Of a stretch of 64,000 nt of DNA, positions 42,313-51,175 are shown piece by piece. The notes beneath the pieces are model-generated. The model had not been told where the DNA came from, ran no database searches, and saw only the letters and a list, made by a program, of their open reading frames with translations. The number at the start of each line of letters is the position of its first letter. The stretch's first letter is position 1. The stretch comes from Shimia sp049116215 (GTDB lineage Bacteria; Pseudomonadota; Alphaproteobacteria; Rhodobacterales; Rhodobacteraceae): assembly GCF_049116215.1 (NCBI RefSeq), contig NZ_JAGDZB010000002.1, positions 372,001-436,000 of the forward strand, written 5' to 3'. The position numbers and the translations under genes are program-made.

Positions 42313-42789
42313 TCACAGCATTTTTTGCAACAGCACCAAGTCCATCCAGCGATCAAATTTTTGCCCAACCTGAGGCATCCGCCCAACCTCAACAAAGCCA
42401 AGCTGTTTATGGAACGCAATGCCGCCGGCATTCTCTCCGCCTACGCCAGCCACCAAAACATGAACGTCACGCGCTTTGGCCTCAGCCTCTAAGGCATCCA
42501 TCAGGGCACGCCCAACGCCTTTTCCCCGCGCACGCTCTGCCAGATAAATTGTGTGTTCCATGGTACGCACATAGCCGGGGCCGCTCCGAAACGGCCCAAA
42601 GGTGGAAAACCCCTGTACCACACCGTCATCCTCTGCAACCTTGAACACGGCCTCTGACGCAATCGCGGTCTTCATCGCCCCCAGCTCTTTTTCGACAGTG
42701 TTAAACGTGCTGACCCCGTCGCGGATTTCGCGGTTCCAGATGTCGGCAATCGCCCTGGCATCGGCCCCCGTTGCGTCACGTAGGATCAC
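42313..42789 (-). CDS. GNAT family N-acetyltransferase (phosphinothricin-acetyltransferase-like)
   Basis: A 158-residue acetyltransferase. MILRDATGADARAIADIWNR and the loop ARGKGVGRALMDALEAEAKA (acetyl-CoA binding) plus HVLVAGVGGENAGGIAFHKQ and LGFVEVGRMPQVG are typical of the PAT/YncA group. It would acetylate an amino acid or analogue. Its start codon overlaps the upstream VOC gene by four bases (ATGA). Confidence 0.9.
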   Translation of the reverse strand: MILRDATGADARAIADIWNREIRDGVSTFNTVEKELGAMKTAIASEAVFKVAEDDGVVQGFSTFGPFRSGPGYVRTMEHTIYLAERARGKGVGRALMDALEAEAKARDVHVLVAGVGGENAGGIAFHKQLGFVEVGRMPQVGQKFDRWMDLVLLQKML

Positions 42790-43394
42790 CGCAACACCCG
42801 TGTGCCAATTGGGGTGTCAAAGGTGGCCTGCAATGCAGGATCACCGGCCACAAACTCCACCCGAGAGTCGGTCAGTCCAACACAGACTCTCAGCGCCTCC
42901 GCATCAGGGTGCGCCACTTCCAGCCGTGTGAGTGCCACACCAGAGGGTGTCAGAATTTCTGCCGGTGTCACCACTACATCCCACTGAATAAGCGCGGGAA
43001 ATCGGTTGTCAAATGGCAGAACACCGCTGTCCGGCACCGCCATTCGCCAGCGCAGATCCCCGCGCGTCAAATGCATCACATTGCCCGCATCCACATCAAA
43101 CCGCGCCAGTTCTTTGTCCATATCATCCGTGCGGCAAATCCAATTCCCCAAACGCGGCGCGCCCTGCAACCGGTCCAGGTCAAACCAGCGCGGAAACGGC
43201 AGAGCCCCGGCCGCCGGATTGGCTGCAATAGCCTCCAGATACAGCCCGTCGGCAAGGCCAATCAGCCGATTGTGTGTGCCAAAATGCTCATGCTCTCCAC
43301 CAGGCCCCATCTTAACGCCCAGCGCAGCTTCCACATGCGCCACGGCTGCCTCAAGCGTTTCGCCTGCTACAGCCAAGTGATCCAACGTCAGCAT
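42786..43394 (-). CDS. VOC family protein (glyoxalase-like domain)
   Basis: A 202-residue protein of the Glyoxalase_3-like type. LTLDHLAVAGETLEAAVAHV and HFGTHNRLIGLADGLYLEAI carry His and Glu at the family metal-site positions. I start at ATG 43394, with AAGGAGGGAGC upstream; a longer reading from 43574 would have a non-coding-like N-terminus. It pairs with the GNAT gene. Substrate unknown. Confidence 0.85.
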   Translation of the reverse strand: MLTLDHLAVAGETLEAAVAHVEAALGVKMGPGGEHEHFGTHNRLIGLADGLYLEAIAANPAAGALPFPRWFDLDRLQGAPRLGNWICRTDDMDKELARFDVDAGNVMHLTRGDLRWRMAVPDSGVLPFDNRFPALIQWDVVVTPAEILTPSGVALTRLEVAHPDAEALRVCVGLTDSRVEFVAGDPALQATFDTPIGTRVLR

Positions 43395-44073
43395 CAAAGC
43401 TCCCTCCTTGTTTGCCACTATCAAAGCGCAAAGCACAAACCACCACAACGCAAAGCAGCGGATGGCAATCCTACCAGCGGTTGGCGGCGTCTGAGACCTG
43501 AAAAAGCACAGTCGCGTGCCAAAATGTTCGGGAATGTGATGGCGGAGAAGCTGTCCGACTAAATAATTACTCAAACAACTACATATAATTGATTTTTGCG
43601 AGCTAAAATCAATTCATACCACACAAAACACACATACGGATCTACTTCCATCACTCAGACACCCGTTCACATTCTCGCATGATGAACACACGAGCCGCCC
43701 TACTCAATCTTTCGCGGGTTCCCAACTATAGACATTGGAGCTATACGGCGGCGCATCAATGACGCCGTTCGCTGCATATGCAAGTTCTGCCTTTTAGGCG
43801 GCATCTGGTATGCGAGTAGCTGTAGACGTTTGCATGAACCCGGCGAATGGCTGTTTCCCGCCTTTTGTGTCGAGCAACGCGAACGGCCCAAAGCCGACAT
43901 TCGATCAAACCGCAGCCAATGACCGCTCCGAGCCTAAATCCAACCGATGCTGCATCGGGTACGAAAGGCGGCGTTGCGCGGAAAACGGGTCTTGCAAAGT
44001 GAAAAACAGAGGATCGCTGAGGTTGTTCCGTCGCCATTATTGCGAATGTCCGGTCCCACTACGGTAATCGATT
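43395..44073. other. Non-coding region at the left edge of the island
   Basis: 679 bases with no credible gene. 43560-43740 is AT-rich and contains a strong inverted repeat. From about 43740 to 44060 the DNA looks like decayed, once repetitive sequence (for example GCGAACGGCCCAAAGCCGAC). Short readings here lack ribosome sites and normal codon use. Similar degenerate sequence lies on the other side of the island. Confidence 0.55.
43587..43614. repeat. AT-rich inverted repeat
   Basis: AATTGATTTT (43587-43596) and AAAATCAATT (43605-43614) are perfectly complementary around an 8-base loop. It lies 193 bases upstream of the VOC gene start. It could be an operator, a terminator or a recombination scar. 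Confidence 0.6.
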
Positions 44074-44439
44074 TTATAGAAGATCCAAAAGCTTTGAGTA
44101 CCCGGTGCTCAAAACAAAAGCGGACATCGTTCCTGTCATCATCGCCGGAACGCCCTGTTTCCAGGTGTCAAATACTAGGTGACAGAAAATCGCGCCAATC
44201 GAAGTGCCAAGCAGAGCCAACGCTCCAAGCGGTCCAATCCAGGAAGACTGGAACCAGATAGCGGTAGCCCCGAACAACTCGGCGCATCCGACCAGGAACA
44301 TGATTTGCCGGTTTAGGCCGTAGCTTTCAATCATGTCCAGCTGGATCTCAAAGACCTTTCTCTGCCAGCCAAAAATCTTGATGGATGACGCGAATAGAAA
44401 AAATGCCGACAGCAGGCCTAAGATTATGTTTAGGACCAT
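44074..44439 (-). CDS. DoxX family membrane protein
   Basis: A 121-residue protein with four membrane helices: LNIILGLLSAFFLFASSIKI, QIMFLVGCAELFGATAIWFQ, GPLGALALLGTSIGAIFCHL and a C-terminal one. The arrangement fits the DoxX/DoxD-like family, whose roles include redox or sulfur metabolism partners. I start at ATG 44439, with AAGGAGGACTG upstream; this site lies in the last codons of the araC-type gene, two bases before its stop region, so both are coupled. Confidence 0.85.
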   Translation of the reverse strand: MVLNIILGLLSAFFLFASSIKIFGWQRKVFEIQLDMIESYGLNRQIMFLVGCAELFGATAIWFQSSWIGPLGALALLGTSIGAIFCHLVFDTWKQGVPAMMTGTMSAFVLSTGYSKLLDLL

Positions 44440-44441
44440 TG

Positions 44442-45467
44442 TCAGTCCTCCTTGTTTGATTTCTTGAAGGCTGCCGGTGACATACCGGTCCATTTACGAA
44501 ACGCCCGAGAGAACGCGGTGGGATCGCGATATCCGAGCCTTTGTGCTGTTTCACCAACGGATTTCCAACCTTTGATGAGTAGGCTTTCGGCTGCTTCCTG
44601 TTTGAGACGCACGATCACCTGCGAGGCCGTCTGACCGTAAGGTTCCAATCGGTTGTTCAGCGTCTCCCGATGGAACCCGCACAGGTTGGCCAGTTCATCC
44701 ACACCAAACCCCGGCTCCGCCAGATGAACCCGTATCAAACCTTCCAGCCCGGCCAGAAAATCCTGCGGAGCCGCGAGATCCCTGTCCAGAATTCTGAGGT
44801 TTGGTGGGTTTTCCAAAGCCTCCGGAAACAACCGGTAGCTCAACCAGTTCGACGGAAACCTGATCGAAAACCCTTGTGGTCCGCATTTGACGGCTTGCAC
44901 GCCATGAAACTGCTTGGGCAATGCGTCCGGGTCGCTGACACGAAGAATAATCTGAGTGGGGTCCCACCTGAAATCCAGCACTCTATGCAGCAGAGAAATC
45001 CATATGCTGGTCAGAAACGCATCGGTTTGACCGGGAGAAGTCGAGACCTGAAAATTCCTTTTGGCGCTGAAATAAGCGTTTTCACCTTCCACAAAAAGGG
45101 ACTGAGTCACAGCGTTGGACTCCTTCGAAACCACCTGTGTGAACCTCGTGAAGAAGTCCCCAAGGGTAAGCGCTTCCGCAAGCGCGTCGCCCAGAGGCAG
45201 GAACTGGACAAGATCGACAGATTGCCCGACCTGGGCACAGAAATCCGGAGATGTGGCCTCGGCGACAGCGAGATAGACTTGGTAGATTGTATCGTGCGGC
45301 AGGAAGTTCAGAGGGTCCATTATCTGGGCTTCGTTCAGGCTAAGCGGGCCGAGCACAAATGCCGGTTCAATGCCGACATTACGAAGAGCGCCGACAACCG
45401 GAGCAGCAACTGAAGCTCTGACAAGGGGTAAGGACTGATCCCGTATTTTGCTACTTTCGTCCGTCAT
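44442..45467 (-). CDS. AraC family transcriptional regulator
   Basis: A 341-residue regulator: an N-terminal ligand domain of the arabinose-binding-like type (about residues 20-200) and a C-terminal double helix-turn-helix (about residues 240-335) with LANLCGFHRETLNNRLEPYG and GETAQRLGYRDPTAFSRAFR, then KWTGMSPAAFK. OruR/ArgR-like one-component regulators have this layout. It is transcribed away from the amidohydrolase cluster and leads into doxX, so it may control both. The ligand is unknown. Confidence 0.93.
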   Translation of the reverse strand: MTDESSKIRDQSLPLVRASVAAPVVGALRNVGIEPAFVLGPLSLNEAQIMDPLNFLPHDTIYQVYLAVAEATSPDFCAQVGQSVDLVQFLPLGDALAEALTLGDFFTRFTQVVSKESNAVTQSLFVEGENAYFSAKRNFQVSTSPGQTDAFLTSIWISLLHRVLDFRWDPTQIILRVSDPDALPKQFHGVQAVKCGPQGFSIRFPSNWLSYRLFPEALENPPNLRILDRDLAAPQDFLAGLEGLIRVHLAEPGFGVDELANLCGFHRETLNNRLEPYGQTASQVIVRLKQEAAESLLIKGWKSVGETAQRLGYRDPTAFSRAFRKWTGMSPAAFKKSNKED

Positions 45468-45570
45468 TCCGCCTCCTACTTCGCGAGGTTGGAGCCGAGG
45501 TGAAGAGGATTCCTACAAGAAATCTTCAAATCTTGCAGATTGCCAAAACTAATCCCGGGCACTGGTCAAG

Positions 45571-45879
45571 GTGTCAGGCAATTTCTCCCGTACTCCCTAC
45601 AATCGCAATAGAAAAGGAACATCTGTGATTCGTCTTTTTGGGAGGGACGACCGGATTCAAAAGCGAACCAGTACAATGACGTCCGTGGTCCTGGCGGCTG
45701 GTTTAGGTTTGCTACTCTCAACCAGCGCTGCTGTACAAGAAGTGGGCTTTCCAACCGTATTCACCAATGTTCATGGCTTCGCCGGACTGAACGAAGGGCG
45801 AATTGAGAATGCCAGCGTTCTGACTTTGCAGAGAAACCAGGTCGAATATGGTGCGACCTTCAATAATACACTCGACTGA
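45571..45879 (+). pseudogene. Truncated N-terminal copy of the amidohydrolase gene
   Basis: A reading frame of up to 102 codons (internal ATG at 45676 gives 67 residues with a signal-peptide-like start MTSVVLAAGLGLLLSTSAA). After it, FPTVFTNVHGFAGLNEGRIENASVL lines up with residues about 25-52 of the intact amidohydrolase, FTNVHVFDGNSENRIENAYVL. The similarity then stops, and a stop codon follows. It is best explained as the remnant of a second amidohydrolase gene after deletion, though a short secreted protein cannot be excluded. Confidence 0.55.
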
Positions 45880-45884
45880 GTGTC

Positions 45885-45916
45885 GCGCGGGGTGATTTTA
45901 CCTCGACACCCCGCGC
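45885..45916 (+). terminator. Hairpin between the remnant and the intact amidohydrolase gene
   Basis: A perfect 10-bp stem GCGCGGGGTG / CACCCCGCGC (45885-45894 with 45907-45916) with a 12-base loop, 31 bases before the amidohydrolase ATG. No T-tract follows, so it is either a terminator remnant of the broken gene or a leader structure. Confidence 0.5.
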
Positions 45917-45947
45917 ACAAACCAATTTGTCAAAGGGAGAGGAAAAT

Positions 45948-47339
45948 ATGAATGTATCAAAACGATTGCTAGCAGCCGCAAGTGTGGTTGCCTTCTCGGC
46001 ATCCGCATCCTTTGCGCAGGATGGCCCTGTTCAAACCCTGTTCACCAATGTGCATGTTTTCGACGGGAACAGCGAAAACCGCATCGAGAACGCCTACGTT
46101 CTGATCGAAGGAAATTTGATCAAGACCGTCACTACAGAGACCATTGACGCTCCGGACGCCACCGTAATCGACGGTGGCGGGCGCACATTGATGCCCGGCC
46201 TGATCGACGGTCACACCCATTTCTTTTTTGCCGTGAACGGCGGGGTCGGCGCTGCTGAGCAGATGCATTGGCAGTATCTCGGTGCAATGGGTGCTTATGC
46301 TGCCAAAGAACACCTCCACAACGGTTTCACGACCGTGCGCGAGGCCGGTGGCGGCGCGGTCGGACCTGGCCTGAAACAGGCGATTGACGAAGGCTACATG
46401 GAGGGGCCGAGAATATACCCGTCAGCAGCTTGGATTGGGCAGACATCCGGTCACCAAGATTTTGTTACCTACGGCCAGTTCGATCAAACCGAAAGCAATC
46501 TTTATCGGTTAGGTTTTTCAATCAATGCTGATGGTGCGGATGAGGTCACCGCAGCGGTGCGCAAGAACCTGTCACTTGGTGCGTCTCAGATCAAGATTAT
46601 GATCTCGGGAGGGGTATCATCCGTGAAGGATCCACTTCATTCCTCACAGATGTCCGAGGCAGAGGTCCGCGCGGCAGTCGATGCGGCGGCGGCGTGGGAC
46701 ACCTATGTTATGTCTCATGTATACAACGATTCCGACATCAAGCGGGCACTGGAGTTTGGGGTCAAATCTATTGAACACGGGCAGTTCATGACTGACGAGA
46801 CCGCAAAACTCGCCATCGAAAAGGGAGCGTTCATCGTCTCCAACCTCGCCGGATCGACAGATGGGATCCTCCAGCATCCCGCATATTCTGTGGAAGGCTC
46901 GCCCGTCCTCGCGAAGACCAAGCAATTTCTTTCGGGGGTTTCCAATTACAAGAAGGTGGTAAACGACAACCCCGATCTCAAGATGGTTTTCCAGACCGAT
47001 CTGGTGTTCACCCTTGGGCACGACTTGCGCCGCGGGATCGACTTTGAGAAGTGGGTATTGACCGACTATCTTGGAAACCTGCGGGCGCTACGGGCCATGA
47101 CCTCGACCGCGGGTGAGTTGATGGCCCTCAGTGGCAAGCAGAACCCTTACCCCGGAAAGCTCGGTGTGATCGAGGAAGGTGCTTATGCCGATATTCTGAT
47201 CGTTGACGGAAACCCGCTCGAAGACATTACCGTGATCGGAGCGAGTTCCGATTGGCTTGGCGCTCCTGACCGCGAGGAAATCCCAACAATGCGCATCATC
47301 ATGAAAGATGGTGTGATCTACAAGAACACGCTGGAATGA
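45948..47339 (+). CDS. Secreted amidohydrolase family protein
   Basis: A 463-residue metal-dependent hydrolase with a signal peptide (to SASFAQDG, about residue 24). LMPGLIDGHTHFFF holds the HxH metal motif; MSHVYNDSDIKRALEFGVKS and SIEHGQFM carry two more His ligands; FQTDLVF has the final Asp. The layout fits the imidazolonepropionase/prolidase-like group (Sgx-type dipeptidases, Xaa-Pro). AAAGGGAGAGG lies before ATG 45948. It is followed by a terminator-like hairpin, then a GYD-domain gene and a porin, so it may process a compound outside the cytoplasm. Confidence 0.9.
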   Translation: MNVSKRLLAAASVVAFSASASFAQDGPVQTLFTNVHVFDGNSENRIENAYVLIEGNLIKTVTTETIDAPDATVIDGGGRTLMPGLIDGHTHFFFAVNGGVGAAEQMHWQYLGAMGAYAAKEHLHNGFTTVREAGGGAVGPGLKQAIDEGYMEGPRIYPSAAWIGQTSGHQDFVTYGQFDQTESNLYRLGFSINADGADEVTAAVRKNLSLGASQIKIMISGGVSSVKDPLHSSQMSEAEVRAAVDAAAAWDTYVMSHVYNDSDIKRALEFGVKSIEHGQFMTDETAKLAIEKGAFIVSNLAGSTDGILQHPAYSVEGSPVLAKTKQFLSGVSNYKKVVNDNPDLKMVFQTDLVFTLGHDLRRGIDFEKWVLTDYLGNLRALRAMTSTAGELMALSGKQNPYPGKLGVIEEGAYADILIVDGNPLEDITVIGASSDWLGAPDREEIPTMRIIMKDGVIYKNTLE

Positions 47340-47345
47340 TCAGCG

Positions 47346-47373
47346 CTTGGGGCGGGTCAATCTCCGCCCCAAG
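47346..47373 (+). terminator. Hairpin after the amidohydrolase gene
   Basis: A perfect 10-bp stem CTTGGGGCGG / CCGCCCCAAG (47346-47355 with 47364-47373), 8-base loop, followed by TTCTCCTT. It would at least reduce read-through to the GYD gene. Confidence 0.65.
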
Positions 47374-47412
47374 TTCTCCTTAACTCTTCTATCAAAACTT
47401 GTGGGGCAGTCT

Positions 47413-47814
47413 ATGAAACATCTCGTACTTGGCTCATTGATAACACTCTGTGGTTCATTCGCTTTCGCTGAGGACGCGAAAAACATGCGCACATTCCTAT
47501 TCATAGGCACGCCAAACAGTGCGGCGTGGGAAATGCAGATAGCGAACCCGGGCGACCGCGCTGCTACGGTCAAGGGCGGAATCGAGGCGCTTGGCGGTAA
47601 ACTTCTCAGCTACTATTGGGGATTTGGGAACGGTAAGAATTACATAACCGTATCCCTTCCTGACGACCCCACCTTTATCCAAGCATTTTATCTCACGCGT
47701 CTGGGAGACGGGGTGTTGGATGATTACCAAATGATTGAGTTGATGAGCAGTGCGGATATGGGCACGGCGCTAGAGCGTGTTTCCGATGTCAAAGCGGCAG
47801 ATGACATGAAATGA
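47413..47814 (+). CDS. Secreted GYD domain-containing protein
   Basis: A 133-residue protein with a signal peptide (to SFAFAED, about residue 20). The core RTFLFIGTPNSAAW ... RAATVKGGIEALGGKLLSYY and NYITVSLPDDPTFIQAFYL matches the GYD domain, a small alpha/beta family of unknown function. GYD proteins are usually cytoplasmic; the signal peptide here is unusual. Its stop overlaps the start of the porin gene. Confidence 0.8.
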   Translation: MKHLVLGSLITLCGSFAFAEDAKNMRTFLFIGTPNSAAWEMQIANPGDRAATVKGGIEALGGKLLSYYWGFGNGKNYITVSLPDDPTFIQAFYLTRLGDGVLDDYQMIELMSSADMGTALERVSDVKAADDMK

Positions 47815-49100
47815 TGGGCAGCCTGTTCCGCCAGAAATCGCACCTCCCACCACGGCATGCCCTTTACGCCGCACTCATGTGCGGGCTTACTCTAATTGGT
47901 GGTTCTGCTGTGGCTCAGGAAAGTGACGCTCAGGCGAGTTTAGAGGCCGCTGCGCAGGTGTCATTAGGTGGTCCGGGATCGGCCAGCGCACAGCAGGAAC
48001 AGGACAGGCTGCGACGGCTGGAAGAGTCCCGTTGGCCGGGTCTGGACCGCGCCCTTGATCCTATAGAACAGTCTTTGGGTCGCTTCCGGGAAAACACAGG
48101 CTTGGCGTTGAGCTTTGATTATCAGGCTCTGTATTAGCGCAGTTCCCATGATCTGACTGGTCAGGGCGAGTCTGCATCGGGCCAACTCAGGATGATTGGT
48201 ACATGGGAGTTGGCAAACCGGGGCGGCGCTAACCCAGGTAGCCTTGTCTTTATTCTGGAGAACCGGCACCGGTTGGGCCAGCCCATTGCGCCGTCGGCAT
48301 TGGCCGGTCAAATCGGTTATCAGGGCGCCACAGGCGTGACCTTTGGAGACACAGACACAAATCTGTCTGTCGCATATTGGCAGCAGGGGTTTGGAAATGG
48401 GCGAGGTGGCTATGTTGTTGGCCGTATCGATCCCGGCGACTATTCGGACATTCTTGGTTACGTGAACCCCAGAACGACATTTTCGAACTTCTCAATCATG
48501 TTCAGCCCGGTTTTGCCAATCCCCGATCCGGGGTTCGGCGCGGTCGCAGGCGGGTATCTGACCGATCAGGTCTATGCCCTGGGTGTGGTTAGTGATGCAA
48601 ACGGATCATTGACCGATGTGGAATGGTTTCCCAGCGGCAGCGAGTTCTATAAATATGCAGAAGTCGGTTGGACGCCTGAACGTTCAAAGCGGTTTTTGAC
48701 AAATGTTCATCTGGGAATGTTCCACATTGATGAGCGCCAAGATGCAGGTGTGCCAGAAACATACGGCGTGACTCTGGCTGCAAACCACACCTTTGAAAAT
48801 GAGTTGATGATTTTTGGGCGTCTCGGTTGGTCCAACGGTGGTGGGGCGCTGGCGAAAAAGGCCGTAAACGCAGGCTTGTTGTGGCGACCGGGAACCTATG
48901 ACGACCTTTTGGGTTTGGCTGTGACAGTTGCAGATCTGACGACACCGGGGTTGCTCCATCAAACAACCGTCGAAGCATTCTATCGATGGGATTTGGCTGA
49001 TAATTTGGCTTTGACCGCCGACGTTCAATATCTGAGCAATCCCGGCGCAAACGCGAACGACCCGTTGGTTTTTGGGTTCAGGCTGAGGATCAATCTTTAA
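47811..49100 (+). pseudogene. Outer-membrane porin (OprB-like), interrupted by one amber codon
   Basis: One continuous frame of 430 codons broken only by TAG at 48135-48137. Residues 1-108 contain a signal peptide (to SAVAQES) and a coiled-coil stretch (QQEQDRLRRLEESRWPG); the frame after the stop has beta-strand-rich porin sequence (GYVVGRIDPGDYSD, FPSGSEFYKYAEVGWTPERS) ending in FGFRLRINL, the aromatic/hydrophobic C-terminal pattern of outer-membrane barrels. Carbohydrate-selective OprB-type is likely. CAG to TAG is the simplest change. A re-start at ATG 48192 lacks a signal peptide. It is a recent pseudogene, a sequence error, or a suppressed stop. Confidence 0.78.
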
Positions 49101-49787
49101 CAGGTGAATTGCGAATTAGCCCGTTCGGGCCACGGTACGCCACTGAACAGCTGGTGTGACAGGTGAGTGGATCACCTCCATTTCGTCCGGTTTTGCGGTC
49201 TGATTTTTGCATTTAAACCATTGTTACAAGGACCAAAGCGGTCGCTGCTCCAGAGGGCGGTAAATGCTCATAGTACGATCCCTACACCTGTGGAAATTCT
49301 CGACTTCAGGCTGCTTACGGTCGTTGGTCTGATTGAGATGAACGGCAGCTTTGGCCGCAATCCTGATCTTGGCGTTCGGCGCAGCGAAGGTCCGCTTCCC
49401 GCCCAAAATGATTAGGTCAGCTACCGGCCCTTTGCTGCCGTAGGAACAACACCCGCCTAACGACGGCTTCCAGCCCAAAGCGAACATGACCTTTCTATAG
49501 GGAAGGCCGGTTTCCAGACATTCGCAGCAGCCAGTGTGAAAGTCTTCTATGCGCAGATCCAATGGATCCACACCAACCCGCCAGCTCCTTACACTTTCCA
49601 CCCAGCTGACTAGCTGACGAGTTTGGAATTAGTCGCCAGCTTTCCCGCGGCGGGTTCGCGTGGCCAAGTGCAAAAAGTAGAGAGGTCACAATCGTTCAAC
49701 GCTCTCCCTGTTTGCACCACAGCCATCTTGAGGCTGATCTTGGATCAGCACAATGACTCCAGTCGAACCAGAACTTACGTCTCTAGC
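49101..49787. other. Non-coding region at the right edge of the island
   Basis: 687 bases without a credible gene. A small hairpin GCCCG-TT-CGGGC (49119-49130) follows the porin. The stretch about 49220-49620 looks degenerate, with phrases such as GATGAACGGCAGCTTTGGCC that recall the sequence at the left edge. No transposase or integrase reading frame is present. Confidence 0.5.
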
Positions 49788-50483
49788 TTATGTTCGCGAA
49801 GCTTCAAATGCGGCCCAAGCTGTCTCAAAAGCTGCAAAATCGAACCCCGTTTGTCGTGCCGGTTCCAAGATCAGCTGCTCAGTGTCCAGCAGTTTGTGGA
49901 TTGCGTCTGCGAGTTGATCAACCACTTCCGGAGGGATCACCAAGGCACCATGCTGATCGGCGTGCACCAAGTCTCCGTTACGGATGCGCAGGCCAAAGAT
50001 TTGAACTTCCGTGTCAATTTCACGGACATGTACAAACCCGTGGCTTGGCCCGATTGAGCCCGCCACAACCGGAAACCCCTTCGGCAGATCCCCAAGATCG
50101 CGCATCACCCCATTGGTTAGGGCCCCATTTGTGCCGAGCCCTTTGTGAACGGTGGTGTTGATCTCCCCCCAAAAGGCGCCAACGCAATGGGGATAATCCA
50201 GATCCTGCACCGCTGTTATCGCGGGACGCGGGCCTTCGGACATATATTTGTAATAGGCCATCCGCCGCGCCTTAATCACATCAGGCGCTTCCGATGGTGG
50301 TTCAAGCGCCGCGATTTTTGCGGTTCGGGCATAGCCGACAATCGCTCCGCCCTCAGGATCCGAACACAACATCGTGCCACGGGTGAATTGGTCAAAGCCA
50401 CGTTGGCCCTGGGCCACTTCAATGGCGTTACAGACGGTTGGGGTGTCCACGGATTGTAGCAATTTTAATAGTGTGTCGTTCAT
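49788..50483 (-). CDS. RraA-like protein (HMG/CHA aldolase family)
   Basis: A 231-residue member of the RraA/dimethylmenaquinone methyltransferase-like family, which contains 4-hydroxy-4-methyl-2-oxoglutarate aldolases and oxaloacetate decarboxylases. TVCNAIEVAQGQRGFDQF opens it; GALTNGVMRDLGDLPKGFPV holds the Arg-Asp metal-site motif, and DLVHADQHGALVIPPEV the C-terminal signature. Catalysis of a retro-aldol or decarboxylation step is plausible. Last gene of the 14-gene operon, overlapping the hydrolase by four bases. Confidence 0.88.
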   Translation of the reverse strand: MNDTLLKLLQSVDTPTVCNAIEVAQGQRGFDQFTRGTMLCSDPEGGAIVGYARTAKIAALEPPSEAPDVIKARRMAYYKYMSEGPRPAITAVQDLDYPHCVGAFWGEINTTVHKGLGTNGALTNGVMRDLGDLPKGFPVVAGSIGPSHGFVHVREIDTEVQIFGLRIRNGDLVHADQHGALVIPPEVVDQLADAIHKLLDTEQLILEPARQTGFDFAAFETAWAAFEASRT

Positions 50484-51175
50484 AAGCTCTCCAGCCAGCG
50501 GGTCACTGCCGCGTTGGTAACTCCAGGTTGTTCCAAAGTGGGCAAATGTCCTGCGTTTTCAACAATCTGCATTGTGCTTCCGGGGATCAGGTTTTGCATC
50601 AAACGGTGGCGCTCCACCGGGCACAAGCTGTCCTCACGACCGCACAGGATCAGAGTTTGACCTGCGTATCCGCGTAGCGTTTCCGTTTGGTCTCGCCGAT
50701 CCCGTAACGCTTTGGACTGTCGAACAAAAACTTCAGGCCCAAGGTCGGTGGCCATAGCCATACAAAGATCCAAGATCTTGCCTTGATTGGGCCCATCCGC
50801 CAGGTAATTGGGCTTCATCTCCTCGCGCATCACACGCCGCATATCTCCTGCCAAAGTGGCGGCTATTTGAAGCGCTCGGCGATCTTTTATCGCCTCCGAT
50901 TCCGCAAGTGGGTTGGTGTCCATCAAGGCTAGCCCCACAATGCGGTCTCGCGCTTGTCGCAACATCTCCATGGCGACAATTCCGCCCATCGACAACCCCG
51001 CCAGAGCGAATTTTGGAGGCGCGGTCTGCAACACTTCTGTGGCGAGTTTCTCAATGGTTTTCTTCCCGCCCAGCGGAGCCGCCATGATCGGATAGCGACC
51101 AGACAAAGCATTGATTTGCGGGCCAAAAAGGCGCGCATCACACATCATACCGGGGAGCAAAACCAATGGTGTCAT
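50480..51175 (-). CDS. Alpha/beta hydrolase
   Basis: A 231-residue alpha/beta-hydrolase. The nucleophile Ser is in LAGLSMGGIVAMEMLRQARD, the acid is probably in LILCGREDSLCPVERH, and the His in VENAGHLPTLEQP. LVLLPGMMCDARLFGPQ is the oxyanion-hole region. It resembles enol-lactone hydrolase/BioH-type enzymes. It overlaps both neighbours by four bases and could open a lactone or ester in the pathway. Confidence 0.9.
   Translation of the reverse strand: MTPLVLLPGMMCDARLFGPQINALSGRYPIMAAPLGGKKTIEKLATEVLQTAPPKFALAGLSMGGIVAMEMLRQARDRIVGLALMDTNPLAESEAIKDRRALQIAATLAGDMRRVMREEMKPNYLADGPNQGKILDLCMAMATDLGPEVFVRQSKALRDRRDQTETLRGYAGQTLILCGREDSLCPVERHRLMQNLIPGSTMQIVENAGHLPTLEQPGVTNAAVTRWLESL

Noticed and set aside
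43756..44067. Short frames of 85-93 codons on both strands in the left edge region
   Set aside because: They overlap on opposite strands, lack ribosome sites and show no protein-like pattern; I regard the stretch as non-coding.
48192..49100. Second half of the porin as a separate gene starting at ATG 48192
   Set aside because: It is in the same frame as the first half, has no ribosome site and no signal peptide, so a broken porin gene explains it better.
49224..49689. Short frames in the right edge region
   Set aside because: Unusual composition, no start signal and no recognisable family; the DNA looks degenerate.
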